This document shows positions 42,624 through 52,800 of a stretch of DNA of 64,000 nt, in pieces (position 1 is the first letter of the stretch; each line of letters begins with the position of its first letter). The notes under the pieces are model-generated. The model saw only the letters and a list, made by a program, of their open reading frames with translations, ran no database searches and had not been told where the DNA came from. This DNA is from Salinivirgaceae bacterium (GTDB lineage Bacteria; Bacteroidota; Bacteroidia; Bacteroidales; SZUA-534). Both the position numbers and the translations under genes were made by a program. Location: positions 1 to 64,000 of the forward strand of contig JAFVGW010000032.1 of NCBI GenBank assembly GCA_017474765.1, read 5' to 3'.

Positions 42624-45155
42624 ATGCTGAAAAAGAATCTGCTTATAGCATTATTCCTGATTGTGCTCGCCTATGCCGGCTCTGCTCAAAATCAAACACT
42701 CAGCATTCGTACAAACATAAACACTGCAGGGAAAAACCTAAAACAAGTAATTGCAGAGATTGAAAACGAATATCATGTGAACTTTTCTTATTCTGACAAC
42801 CTGCTTCCCAAAAAACACTTGAACGAAATTGACAACGGAGAACATCTAGGACAGTTTCTTGACAATCTGCTGGCACAGCACAACATTGATTTCAAACTAA
42901 TTGACAACCAAATAGTTTTGTTTCACTCCCCCAGACAAACGAAACAATACTATCTGACCGGCTACATCACCGACGGCAAAAATTCAGAAAGCATTGTAAA
43001 CGGAGCCGTATATGTGGCTGACATCGGTGTGGGCACAATATCTAACAACTACGGCTATTTTTCAATTCTACTTCCCGAAGGCACGCATCACATAAGAACC
43101 AACAGCCTTGGATACCTAACTGCCGACACCGTGCTCAGTATAAGCTGCGACACTGTCTGCCAAATAAAACTGGCACCAGTTTCCTACCAAATGAGCGAAA
43201 TAATTGTAACCGACAAAAACAGAGAGGATTTCATTGCCTCGACCATGAGTTCAATAGCGAAATTCGACATTGAAAAGCTGAAACAAATGCCAAATGTGCT
43301 TGGCGAGCACGACGCTCTGCGCAACCTCGACATGCTCTCGGGAATGCAGATGAGCGAATTCTCAACCAGTAACATCTGTGTGCGCGGCGGCGCAGGCGAC
43401 CAGACGCTGTTTCTCATGGATGAGGCCAACATTTACAACGCTTCGCACTTTGGCGGCTTTGCATCGGTGTTCAACCCCGACGTTGTGAAACACATAAACA
43501 TTCACAAAAACGAGCTGCCGACAAGCGAGACAGGCGCCTTGTCATCGGTAATCGATGTCAGGCTGCGCGACGGCGATATGCAGAAGTGGCACACCAAGGG
43601 CACCATTGGCCTGCTTACTGCCAGGCTGCTTGTCGAGGGGCCGCTGAAGAAGGACAAATCGTCGCTCCTGATAGCAGTGCGCCGCACCTTCGCCGACCAG
43701 ATTGCCAAGCCGATAATGAACGCCATCAACTTCAAACTCAACTTCTTCTACTACGACTCCAACATCAAGTTCAACTACAAGTTCAATCCGCGAAACCGCA
43801 TCTACTGGTCGTGGTACACTGGCGGCGACCATCTGGACCACTCGATGTTTCTGAAGCGCATCAACCACATTACAACTCTGCGCTGGAACCACATTTTCGG
43901 CGACCACCTGTTTTGCAACACATCGGTCATCGGGTCGTTCAACCGCACCGACCTGCTCAACTTCCACTACAATGGCGCGTTCAAATGGCGGTCGATTTGC
44001 TGGGACACAAAGGCAAAATTTGATTTCACCCACCACGTGAACGACATTGTGAGTCTGAAATACGGATGGCAGACAATATTCTACAGCCTCGAGCCTTTCG
44101 ACCTCACCCCCGACGATGAAAACATCTCATTCAAAGACTCCCGCATTCATGCGCAACCCATTTACAATCATGGCGTTTACATAGACCAGAGTTATAACAT
44201 AGGGGCACGGCTGACAATGGATGCAGGATTCAGGCTGAACAGCCACATCGGTCCAACCGACCACACAAACGCAAAAGATTCGACCATATTCTATCCGGAA
44301 TGGAACCTCACCGCATGCTACCGCGCATCGGAGAATATGCTCATAAAACTGAACTCATCATTGAAATACCAGCCCATCCATCAGATGCAAATCAGCTCCT
44401 ACGGCATCACCGTAAACCGCTGGATGCCAGCGAACTCGCGGTTTATGCCCGAACAGAGCCTCAACATGTCGGTCAGCGCCAACTACAAGGCCACCAACTG
44501 GATGAATGTGAGTGCAAACATCTACCAACGGCGGCTAAAGAATCTGATTGAAACGCTTCAGGAGGTACGACTTCTGTATGAAATCAACCCCGAAAGGTTC
44601 GCACGCAACTCATCGGTGAAAGTTCACGGCTGCGAGCTGACTGCCACCATCACAACCGACAAGCTGATGCTGACCGCCACTTACGACTACACCAACTCAA
44701 GATGGCTGACAAACGGGCTCAACAACAACAAGAGCTACCCTGCATCGTTTATCAGAAAGCATTCGGTCATCATTTCAGGCACTTACAACATCAACAACCG
44801 AATGCGCGTGTCGTCGGCATGGCAGATAGCGTCGGGCCTCCCCTACACTGCCGCTGTGGGAAAATATGTTATTGATGGCAAAACAGTTATGCAGTTCGAC
44901 AACAACAAAATCAACACTGAGCAACTGCCAAACTACAACAGGCTTGACGTCAGTCTGGACATTGACAGCAAGAAAAATCCTACCCAGAAATGGAATAGTT
45001 ATTGGAATATATCGGTCTACAATCTGTATGCCCGCAAAAACCCTCTTGGCGTGTCGTATTTCACCACCAACAGCCTCGGGCAGGTAAAACTCAATCCCGG
45101 CTACTACTACTTCTACCAGTTCGTGCCGTCGGTTTCGTACAGATTTGAATTTTAA
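42624..45155 (+). CDS. TonB-dependent receptor with STN and carboxypeptidase-like domains
   Basis: An 843-residue outer-membrane receptor. The signal peptide ends near YAGSAQ. A secretin/TonB short N-terminal (STN) domain lies at about residues 40-100 (KNLKQVIAEIENEYHVNFSYSDNLL), then a carboxypeptidase-D-like domain (YYLTGYITDGKNSESIVNGAVYVAD), a plug (EHDALRNLDMLSGMQMSEFSTSNICVRGG) and a barrel to the C-terminal F. An STN domain usually means control by a FecR/ECF-sigma pair, but none is in this window. The ligand is unknown. It follows the DUF1573 gene by 68 bases. Confidence 0.88.
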   Translation: MLKKNLLIALFLIVLAYAGSAQNQTLSIRTNINTAGKNLKQVIAEIENEYHVNFSYSDNLLPKKHLNEIDNGEHLGQFLDNLLAQHNIDFKLIDNQIVLFHSPRQTKQYYLTGYITDGKNSESIVNGAVYVADIGVGTISNNYGYFSILLPEGTHHIRTNSLGYLTADTVLSISCDTVCQIKLAPVSYQMSEIIVTDKNREDFIASTMSSIAKFDIEKLKQMPNVLGEHDALRNLDMLSGMQMSEFSTSNICVRGGAGDQTLFLMDEANIYNASHFGGFASVFNPDVVKHINIHKNELPTSETGALSSVIDVRLRDGDMQKWHTKGTIGLLTARLLVEGPLKKDKSSLLIAVRRTFADQIAKPIMNAINFKLNFFYYDSNIKFNYKFNPRNRIYWSWYTGGDHLDHSMFLKRINHITTLRWNHIFGDHLFCNTSVIGSFNRTDLLNFHYNGAFKWRSICWDTKAKFDFTHHVNDIVSLKYGWQTIFYSLEPFDLTPDDENISFKDSRIHAQPIYNHGVYIDQSYNIGARLTMDAGFRLNSHIGPTDHTNAKDSTIFYPEWNLTACYRASENMLIKLNSSLKYQPIHQMQISSYGITVNRWMPANSRFMPEQSLNMSVSANYKATNWMNVSANIYQRRLKNLIETLQEVRLLYEINPERFARNSSVKVHGCELTATITTDKLMLTATYDYTNSRWLTNGLNNNKSYPASFIRKHSVIISGTYNINNRMRVSSAWQIASGLPYTAAVGKYVIDGKTVMQFDNNKINTEQLPNYNRLDVSLDIDSKKNPTQKWNSYWNISVYNLYARKNPLGVSYFTTNSLGQVKLNPGYYYFYQFVPSVSYRFEF

Positions 45156-45173
45156 TGTCAGATTTAAAAACAA

Positions 45174-45554
45174 CTACGCACCGAGAATCCGCTTAAGGTC
45201 GGTGATTTGAGCGTCCCACAGTTCAGTCATTTCGGTAATCTCATCAGCCTCAGCAAAATCGGTGATTTCAAGAGCCAAATCATCAGTCAGCTCTGTAGTG
45301 GTCAGCTTAAACTCGAAGTAGGTGTCGTCATCCTCATCGTCAATCCAATGGAATCTGACATTCTTGCCGTCTTTCACCGACAGCAGTTCTGCGCTTCGTT
45401 CTTCCTTGTCCCATCTGAACGTAAAGATGTTGTCCTTTTCGTTCACATCGTCAGCAAACCATTCATTCAGGCCGGCGGCAGTGCTCAAACGCGGGAAAAG
45501 CACTTTTGTCGAAGTGTTAAAATGGTATTCCAAATCAAATAGTTCCTTAGCCAT
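45174..45554 (-). CDS. START-like domain protein (AHSA1 superfamily)
   Basis: A 126-residue acidic protein with the START/AHSA1-like helix-grip pattern: FDLEYHFNTSTKVLFPRLSTAAGLNEWFADDV near the start, an FTFRWD strand, VRFHWIDDEDDDTYFEFKL, and a long C-terminal helix (EMTELWDAQITDLKRIL). The family binds hydrophobic ligands or acts as co-chaperone. The function here is unknown. The start at 45554 (MAKELF) was chosen because upstream codons encode an unrelated hydrophobic stretch. It converges with the TonB receptor. Confidence 0.82.
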   Translation of the reverse strand: MAKELFDLEYHFNTSTKVLFPRLSTAAGLNEWFADDVNEKDNIFTFRWDKEERSAELLSVKDGKNVRFHWIDDEDDDTYFEFKLTTTELTDDLALEITDFAEADEITEMTELWDAQITDLKRILGA

Positions 45555-45777
45555 TGCGTTGTCGTTGGTTTTCGTGCAATATATAAAAAAAGAATAAAAC
45601 AAAAAACATTGCAGCAAAAAGTTGGAATTTGAAAAGACTATTTTCCGGTAAACAACCGTTTAATATTTATAAAGCGGAAGACCATAAATTCGATTCAAAC
45701 ATCGGTAGATACGCATAAAATAAGTAATATTGCAGATGAAATGATTGCCGCGATGGGCAATTCATAAATGCCAGAAT

Positions 45778-47370
45778 GTGAAAAAGTTAAATAAATTTAT
45801 ACTGAAATCGTACATCGGGCCGTTCGTACTGACGTTTTTCATTGCGATGTTCATCCTGCTCATGCAGTTTCTATGGAGATATCTCGACGAGATTGTGGGC
45901 AAGGGGCTTGGTGCCGGTGTGATAACCGAACTTCTTTTGTACGCCAGCAGTAGTCTGGTGCCGATGGCCCTGCCTCTGGCCGTTCTGCTCAGTTCCATAA
46001 TGACGTTCGGCAACCTCGCAGAGCACTACGAACTGATGGCCATTAAGTCGGCAGGCATTTCGCTTGTGAAAATCATGCGTCCACTGATTATCTATGTGAT
46101 AGGTGTCAGCATTTGTGCGTTTTTGTTCTCTAACAATATTTTGCCGTACACCAACCTTAAAATGAAGACTCTTCTCTACGACATCAAACATCAAAAGCCT
46201 GAAGTGTCGATTCCGGAAGGTGTGTTCAGTGATGCTATTGAACAATATAGCATCAAAGTGGGCCGCAAAAGCCGCAAAGGGCCAATGCTTTATAACATAA
46301 TGATTTACAACCACACCGAAGAAAATGGTAACAGAGACGTTACTCTGGCAGATTCGGGCACCATGGTTATCACTCCGGACAAGCGGTATATGGTCATCAC
46401 ACTATACAACGGCATCAATTATGTTGAGGAGGTGGAAAAACGCAAACGCTGGGATAACAGAGATTTTCCCCAACGCTCAACCCACTTCAAAGAGGAACGG
46501 TTCATGATTGACCTTTCGGGAATGGATTTTGAAAGGTCGGATGAGTCGCTATACAAAATGGGTTACGAAATGCTGAATTTGAGCCAATTGCAATATATGA
46601 TAGACTCACTCAAGATTAATTGGGAGAAAAGCGCCGACGGCTATCTTAATGTAATTACCAAGGACAAATATTTCAAAAAATTAGCCTATACTGGCGATGA
46701 CAGTCTATGGTATCAGCAAAGCGAAACTCCCGCAACCTCAAAATTCAACGTCGACTCCGTGATTGGCTCATTGACTAAAAACAATATTTCAGCAATCATG
46801 AGCTATGCCATTGAAAATGCCCGCGATACAAAGTCTTTCATTTCGCAGTCGGCTTCGGAATCTCATAGCCGCAAGAAAACCATCAAGCGCTATGAGATTG
46901 AGTGGCACCGCAAGTTCACACTGTCAATAGCCTGCATTCTGCTGTTTTTCATAGGTGCACCGCTTGGCGCAATAATCCGCAAAGGCGGCATCGGCACACC
47001 GATTGTGGTATCGGTACTGTTTTTTGTCATCTACTACGTGGTGGACATCAGTTGCGGAAAGGCCGCAAAAATGGGCACCTGGCCAGCTTGGCTTGGCATG
47101 TGGATGTCATCAATTGTGTTTACTCCGTTGGGGGCATTCCTGACCTATAAGGCTGTGAAAGATGCCACATTCCTTGAACTCAGCACCTACACCGATTTCT
47201 TCCGCAAGGTGTTCGACAAGATGATGAAAAACAAGCGCTTTGCCGCCATGGTGAATTACTTCATGTCGGAAGAAAAGAAGGCGAAGGCGAAATTGGCAGC
47301 AGAATTGGAACGTCGCAAACAAGCGCTTTTCAATTCCTTCAATTCAAACAGCGGCAATGCAGACAATTGA
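45778..47370 (+). CDS. LptF/LptG (YjgP/YjgQ) family permease
   Basis: A 530-residue inner-membrane protein of the lipopolysaccharide export ABC transporter. N-terminal transmembrane helices (GPFVLTFFIAMFILLMQFLW, PMALPLAVLLSSIMTFGNL, IIYVIGVSICAFLFSNNILP), a beta-jellyroll periplasmic region, and C-terminal helices (FTLSIACILLFFIGAPLGAIIRKGG, VVSVLFFVIYYVVDISCG) follow the family order. Start chosen at the GTG of VKKLNKF (45778), since upstream codons do not match the family. It overlaps or nearly abuts a GT4 and then a GT2 gene, which fits an envelope polysaccharide or lipid assembly operon. Confidence 0.9.
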   Translation: MKKLNKFILKSYIGPFVLTFFIAMFILLMQFLWRYLDEIVGKGLGAGVITELLLYASSSLVPMALPLAVLLSSIMTFGNLAEHYELMAIKSAGISLVKIMRPLIIYVIGVSICAFLFSNNILPYTNLKMKTLLYDIKHQKPEVSIPEGVFSDAIEQYSIKVGRKSRKGPMLYNIMIYNHTEENGNRDVTLADSGTMVITPDKRYMVITLYNGINYVEEVEKRKRWDNRDFPQRSTHFKEERFMIDLSGMDFERSDESLYKMGYEMLNLSQLQYMIDSLKINWEKSADGYLNVITKDKYFKKLAYTGDDSLWYQQSETPATSKFNVDSVIGSLTKNNISAIMSYAIENARDTKSFISQSASESHSRKKTIKRYEIEWHRKFTLSIACILLFFIGAPLGAIIRKGGIGTPIVVSVLFFVIYYVVDISCGKAAKMGTWPAWLGMWMSSIVFTPLGAFLTYKAVKDATFLELSTYTDFFRKVFDKMMKNKRFAAMVNYFMSEEKKAKAKLAAELERRKQALFNSFNSNSGNADN

Positions 47371-47386
47371 CAATCAACGACAACCA

Positions 47387-48586
47387 ATGCGCATACTTGT
47401 ATTGTGCAACAAGATGCCCTATCCGTCGAACGACGGCGGCACCATTGCCACGCTCAACATGATTATGGGGCTGGCGGCGCAGGGCAACACCGTTGACGTG
47501 CTGGCAATGCAGACTCACAAGCATAATTTTCCGATAGAGAAACTGTCGGCCGAACTTAAGCAGAACATCAACTGGCACTCAGTCTGGATTGACACAGAAA
47601 TCAGCATTGCCAGACTGCTGAAAAACCTGCTTTTCTCAAGGCTGCCATACAATGCCGAGCGGTTTATATCGAAAGAGTATGACTTGAAGCTGAAAGAGTT
47701 GCTGCAAAACAATTACGACATTGTCCAGCTTGAAGGGCTCTATCTGACAAGTTATATCAGCACAATCAGAAAATGCTCAAAATCAACCATATCGCTACGG
47801 GCGCACAACGTTGAGCGGCTGATTTGGGAACGGCTGGCCGAGACCGAGACCAATCCATTGAAAAAACTATACAAGCAAATTCTCAGCCGCCGCATTGGCA
47901 GGCTTGAACGGCTGACTCTCAGCAAAATAGACATGCTTGTTCCGATAACCAAAACCGACGCTGCGCAATTACCTTTCGAGCCCAACCGCACCTACGTAGC
48001 GCCAACGGGCATTGAGCCGCAAAAGTTTGTGGCATATAAAGCCCCACTCATCGGAAAATCAGTCTTTTACATTGGCGCACTCGATTGGGAACCCAACCAG
48101 GAAGCCGTTCTGTGGTTTATCAGCAATGTCTGGATTGGCGTGCACGAACAGCATCCCGACTGGGCGTTCCACATTGCAGGCCGTAATGCGCCCGACAGTT
48201 TCGCTCGTGAATTGGCAAAATATCCAGTGGTGTTCGACGGACAAGTGCCCAGTGCGCAGGAATTCATTGAACAGCACAATATTATGGTTGTTCCGCTGCT
48301 GTCGGGAAGCGGAATGCGAATTAAAATCATTGAAGCAATGGCGCACTCTCGCTGCGTGGTCACCACGCCTGTGGGCGCTGAAGGCATTGACGCTGAAAAT
48401 GGCCGTCAGATTCTCATCGGTGCGAATCCCGACGAAATGAAGATATTGATTCTGAAGGTTATATCCGATGCCGACTATACAATGAAAATTGCGAACGAAG
48501 CATTCGCATTCACAAACGACAATTTTAACAACCGCCTGATTATAAGCGGATTGAATAACTTTTACAAACAATGGCTACAGCGCTGA
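47387..48586 (+). CDS. Glycosyltransferase family 4 protein
   Basis: A 399-residue cytosolic GT-B glycosyltransferase that transfers a sugar from a nucleotide donor. The N-terminal acceptor half contains MRILVLCNKMPYPSNDGGT and VQLEGLYL. The C-terminal donor half contains FYIGALDWEPNQEAVLWF, a DWAFHIAGRN strand and the EX7E-type LLSGSGMRIKIIEAMAHSRCVVTTPVGAEGID. The start at 47387 was chosen because MRILVLCNK is the typical opening; an ATG at 47357 would add ten residues and overlap lptF. It ends with a 16-base overlap with the GT2 gene, so the three genes are probably one operon. Confidence 0.9.
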   Translation: MRILVLCNKMPYPSNDGGTIATLNMIMGLAAQGNTVDVLAMQTHKHNFPIEKLSAELKQNINWHSVWIDTEISIARLLKNLLFSRLPYNAERFISKEYDLKLKELLQNNYDIVQLEGLYLTSYISTIRKCSKSTISLRAHNVERLIWERLAETETNPLKKLYKQILSRRIGRLERLTLSKIDMLVPITKTDAAQLPFEPNRTYVAPTGIEPQKFVAYKAPLIGKSVFYIGALDWEPNQEAVLWFISNVWIGVHEQHPDWAFHIAGRNAPDSFARELAKYPVVFDGQVPSAQEFIEQHNIMVVPLLSGSGMRIKIIEAMAHSRCVVTTPVGAEGIDAENGRQILIGANPDEMKILILKVISDADYTMKIANEAFAFTNDNFNNRLIISGLNNFYKQWLQR

Positions 48587-49755
48587 CCATATTGTTCTGG
48601 ATTCTGATTGGTACGGCTGTCTATGCCTATGCGGTATATCCGCTGCTGATTGCCGCCATTGCAAGGCTCAAACAACACGAGCCGCTGCCGTCGCTGTCCG
48701 AGCCGTTGCCACACGTAACTCTCTTTGTGACAGCGTTTAACGAAGAACAATTTGTTGATGATAAAATTGCAAACTCACATGCGCTGAGCTATCCTGCCGA
48801 CCGTCTGCACCTTGTGTGGGTCACCGACGGCTCTGACGATAACACCAACCAACTGCTTGCCAATCACCACGATGTGAAGGTACTTTACGAACCAGAACGC
48901 CGCGGAAAAGTTCACGCAATGAAACGTGGTCTTGAGTTTGTCGAGACTGATATTGTGATATTTACCGATGCCAACACAATGCTTTCGCCCGAGAGCGTAA
49001 CTGAGATTGTGCGCCTGTTCGAAAATCCGCGCATCGGCTGCGTGGCGGGCGAGAAACGCATCAACCGCGACAGCCGTGAAAATGCCGCATCATCGGGCGA
49101 AGGGGCCTATTGGCGTTACGAATCGTGGATAAAACGCAACGATGCCGCGGCAGGAACGGCCATTGGCGCGGCCGGCGAACTGTTTGCAATGCGCAAAAGC
49201 CTTTATCAGCCCATCAGTGACAACACCCTACTCGACGATTTTGAAATATCGCTTCGCATTGCGCTGACTGGCTACAAGATAGGCTACTCGCCACTTGCAT
49301 GCGCCATAGAACGGCCATCGGCCAACATTGGCGAAGAGATGAAGCGCAAAGTGCGAATTGCCGCCGGAAGCATACAAACCATGTTGCGGCTTGGCGGACT
49401 GTTCAACTTTTTCCGCCACCCGATGCTCACGTTCCAATACGTGTCGCACAAGGTGCTGCGCTGGGTTGCCGTGCCATTGGCGATGGTGCTGATTATTCCA
49501 ATCAATATCTACCTGTGTGTGATTAACAATTTCGCATTCAGCAATATATACACCTGGACGCTTATCGCGCAAGCGCTGTTCTACATTGCCACGTTTGCGG
49601 GATTTGCATTCCGAAACCATAAACTCAGCGCCAGCTGGCTCTACATTCCCTACTATTTCTTTTTGGCCAACAAGGCCATGTGGATGGGGTTCTGGCGGTT
49701 CTGCCGCAATACGCAAAGCGTGAACTGGGAACGAGCAAGAAGGGCGAAGGCTTAG
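48571..49755 (+). CDS. Membrane glycosyltransferase family 2 protein
   Basis: A 394-residue membrane-bound GT-A enzyme. An N-terminal transmembrane helix (ILFWILIGTAVYAYAVYPLLIAAIA) is followed by the catalytic domain: VTAFNEEQFVDDKI near residue 50, LVWVTDGSDDNTNQLLANH near 85, VIFTDANTM near 130 (metal-binding DAN), and EDDFEI-like TLLDDFEISLRI near 220. Three C-terminal transmembrane helices come next. It resembles poly-N-acetylglucosamine synthase or cellulose-synthase-like enzymes, so it probably extends a sugar chain at the inner membrane. A terminator follows. Confidence 0.88.
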   Translation: MATALTILFWILIGTAVYAYAVYPLLIAAIARLKQHEPLPSLSEPLPHVTLFVTAFNEEQFVDDKIANSHALSYPADRLHLVWVTDGSDDNTNQLLANHHDVKVLYEPERRGKVHAMKRGLEFVETDIVIFTDANTMLSPESVTEIVRLFENPRIGCVAGEKRINRDSRENAASSGEGAYWRYESWIKRNDAAAGTAIGAAGELFAMRKSLYQPISDNTLLDDFEISLRIALTGYKIGYSPLACAIERPSANIGEEMKRKVRIAAGSIQTMLRLGGLFNFFRHPMLTFQYVSHKVLRWVAVPLAMVLIIPINIYLCVINNFAFSNIYTWTLIAQALFYIATFAGFAFRNHKLSASWLYIPYYFFLANKAMWMGFWRFCRNTQSVNWERARRAKA

Positions 49756-49761
49756 GCATAA

Positions 49762-49798
49762 AAAAGACCGCAACCTTCGCAAGATTGCGGCCTTCTTC
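49762..49798 (+). terminator. Terminator of the lptF-GT4-GT2 operon (bidirectional)
   Basis: CCGCAA and TTGCGG form the core stem, extended by flanking A/T pairs. The run AAAAAAG to the left also serves the minus-strand gene at 49827. Confidence 0.7.
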
Positions 49799-49826
49799 CA
49801 CGAAAAAATTCCTTCTATTTATCCTC

Positions 49827-52800
49827 CTATTTCTTCATCAATTCCTCAACCATCTTCTTCAGTTCATCTATCTGCTTCTGCTGGTTGTCGATTATTGCCT
49901 GTTGCTCTTTCATGGCTTCGATAAGGATTGGGGTGAGTTTTCCATATTCCACAGATTTGAAACCATCATCAGCTGTATTGACAATTTCTGGAAATTCTTT
50001 CTCCAATTCTTGGGCAATTACGCCAATCTGTTTGTCTTCAGTGTACTCGTAATCTAATTTATCAGTTGGAACACCTTTGGCAGCAGCCATTTCCTCACGA
50101 TTTTTCCAATAATAAGTTACTCCACGCAGCTTCAACACCTTGTCTAATGCTCCAGTTATTGTTTGTATATCTTTTTTCAATCTGACATCACTGTTTGCGT
50201 TCCAATCGCCAGAACCTCCAGCGGCGCCGTTCACATAGAATTTTTTGCTGTTGCTGTCTGTGCCATTGATTACTATATATGAGCTTTGAATATCACCATA
50301 AATTATAGTTCTGGAATAAAAAGTACCTCCGCTATTAGCATAAATGCCACCAATTCGGAGTTTATATGATTCATCTTCCGAACAATCCTTACTGCCACTG
50401 CCCAAATAGACATTATATGAGCCTGTTTTATTGGCTGAACCAGAATAGTAACCAACAAATGTATTGTAGGCTCCAGATTTGTTATTCCTGCCCGCGGTTG
50501 TGCCTAAAAATGTATTACCGTCTCCACTACTATGTGCCCAACCTGCATAAGCACCAATCATAGTGTTGTCTAAGCCAGTCGACGTTTGGGTAATATCATC
50601 TCCTCCAGCACCAGCAAGGGTGCCAATAAAGACATTGTGTTTTTTATAGCTATCTTTATTGTTTGTATCATTATAAGTCCAGCCGGCACGCCATCCAATA
50701 ATTACATTTTCACCACCTACCGTGTTCTTTTTCCCAGCTTCCAGTCCAATGACTACATTCTGATTGCCTTTGGTGTTGCCCTCGCCTGCATTTTGCCCTA
50801 CAAACACATTGGCAACACCACTTGAATTATTCGAGCCAGCTTCTTGACCTATAAACACATTGGCATTACCACTTGAATTACTCTTACCAGCCTGATAACC
50901 TAAAAACACATTAGTAGCACCAGATTGATTATTTTCACCTGCGCCATTGCCAATAAAGGTGTTGTTGCTGCCTGATGTCTTTTTACCAGCATTATACCCA
51001 GCAGAAAAGTTTTTCGAGGTAACATTCATATAACCAGCATCATCGCTGGTACCTTTCTCTGACACTGAGAAACCGCTGCCATTAGAGCCTTTACCCTCAA
51101 CGCCAAAACCACTCTTGCTGTCGCTGCCATCAACAAAAACACGTGTGGCGCTTTTGGTAACATTCAAATAGTCGGCATCACCATCTTTGGCAGCACGGCG
51201 TCCGGCAACAGCGAACCCCGTGGCGATGGCTTTCGAGCCGGAAGCATCATCGTTAATGAAAACCGTTGTGCCTTCGGGGTTTATGGTCAGATAATCGTCA
51301 GTGCCATCTTTTGCACCTGCGCGGCGGCCTGCCACGGCGAAACCTGTGGCGATGGCCTTGTCGCCATCCTTTGCTTCATCATCGAAATAGACTTGTGTGC
51401 CATCGGTGTTTACTGCAAAATAGTCGCTTGTCTCATCAGCTTTTGCGCCCGCACGGCGGCCTGCAACTGCGAAACCTGTGGCTATTGCCTTATCGCCATC
51501 CTTTGCTTCATCGTCGAAATAAACCTGCGTGCCAGCTTTGTTAACTGCAAAATAGTCGCTTGTCTCATCAGCTTTTGCGCCCGCACGGCGGCCTGCAACT
51601 GCAAAACCTGTAGCGATGGCTTTTGAACCATCCTTGGTTTCATCGTCGAAATAAACCTGCGTGCCCGTGGTGGTGACCGAGAGGTAGTCGTTGCTGCCAT
51701 CTTTGGCACCTGCACGACGGCCCGCCACGGCAAAACCTGTGGCAATGGCTTTATCGTCGTCATCAATAAAGACTGTTGTTCCTTCGGTATTGATTTTCAG
51801 AATGTCTTCAGCCGCATCCTTGGCACCGGCACGGCGGCCCGCCACGGCGAAGCCAGTGGCGATGGCTTTGCTGCCATTGGCTGCCTCGTCAACATAAACC
51901 TTTGTTCCTTCGGCGTTTACGGCAAAAATATCACCGTTGCCTTCTTTGGCGGCACGGCGGCCAGCTACGGCAAAACCAGTGGCTATTGCCTTGTCGCCGC
52001 TCTTGGCATCCTCGTCAACATACACACGCACAGCGTTCGGATAGACAGCGAACACAACATTGCCTTCCTTGTCCTTAACCTCAAACAACGCTTCTTCAGT
52101 GTTGGCGGCGGCCTTTACACCAAGTTTCTGAACAGCAATCTCATCTGTTGCCACCCATGTTATGCCATTGTGCACAAGTGTTTGTCCTTTTGAACCAGCC
52201 ACTTGCATTCCCGGGTCGCCCTTATCACCCTTTGGTCCAGCAGGAGCCTGAAATTCACTCCAAGCCAAATCATTGCTTGGCTGAACGTCTGATGTAAAGT
52301 CGTACTGCGCTATATACATTGAATTCACTTGCGGATTGTTTCGGCTTGGCGCAAAAACGTAGTCGCCCGATTTATATTCACATCCCTGACACCAATCGCC
52401 ACGGTTGTTAAGTCCCGTTCCTGCATCGCCTTTCTCGCCTTTGGGTGCGGCAAACTCAACCCATGCCCATGTATTAGAGCGAGGCTCTGTTCCTGTAAGG
52501 TTGTCGGTTTGAGCAATCCACATTGAGTAGACATTAGCGTCTTGCGAACTTGGGGCGAAGACATAATCGTTTTTGTTATATGTGCCTTCGCTGTACCAAT
52601 AACCTTGATAAGTGAAACTTTTGCCTGTATCGCCCTTTGGTCCGGCAGGAGCCTGAAATTCACTCCAAGCCAAATCATTGCTTGGCTGAACATCCGACGT
52701 AAAGTCATACTGCGCAATATACATTGAGTTAACATCAGGATTGCTTCGGCTTGGCGCGAAAACATAATCACCTGATTTATATTCGCATCCCTGGCACCAA

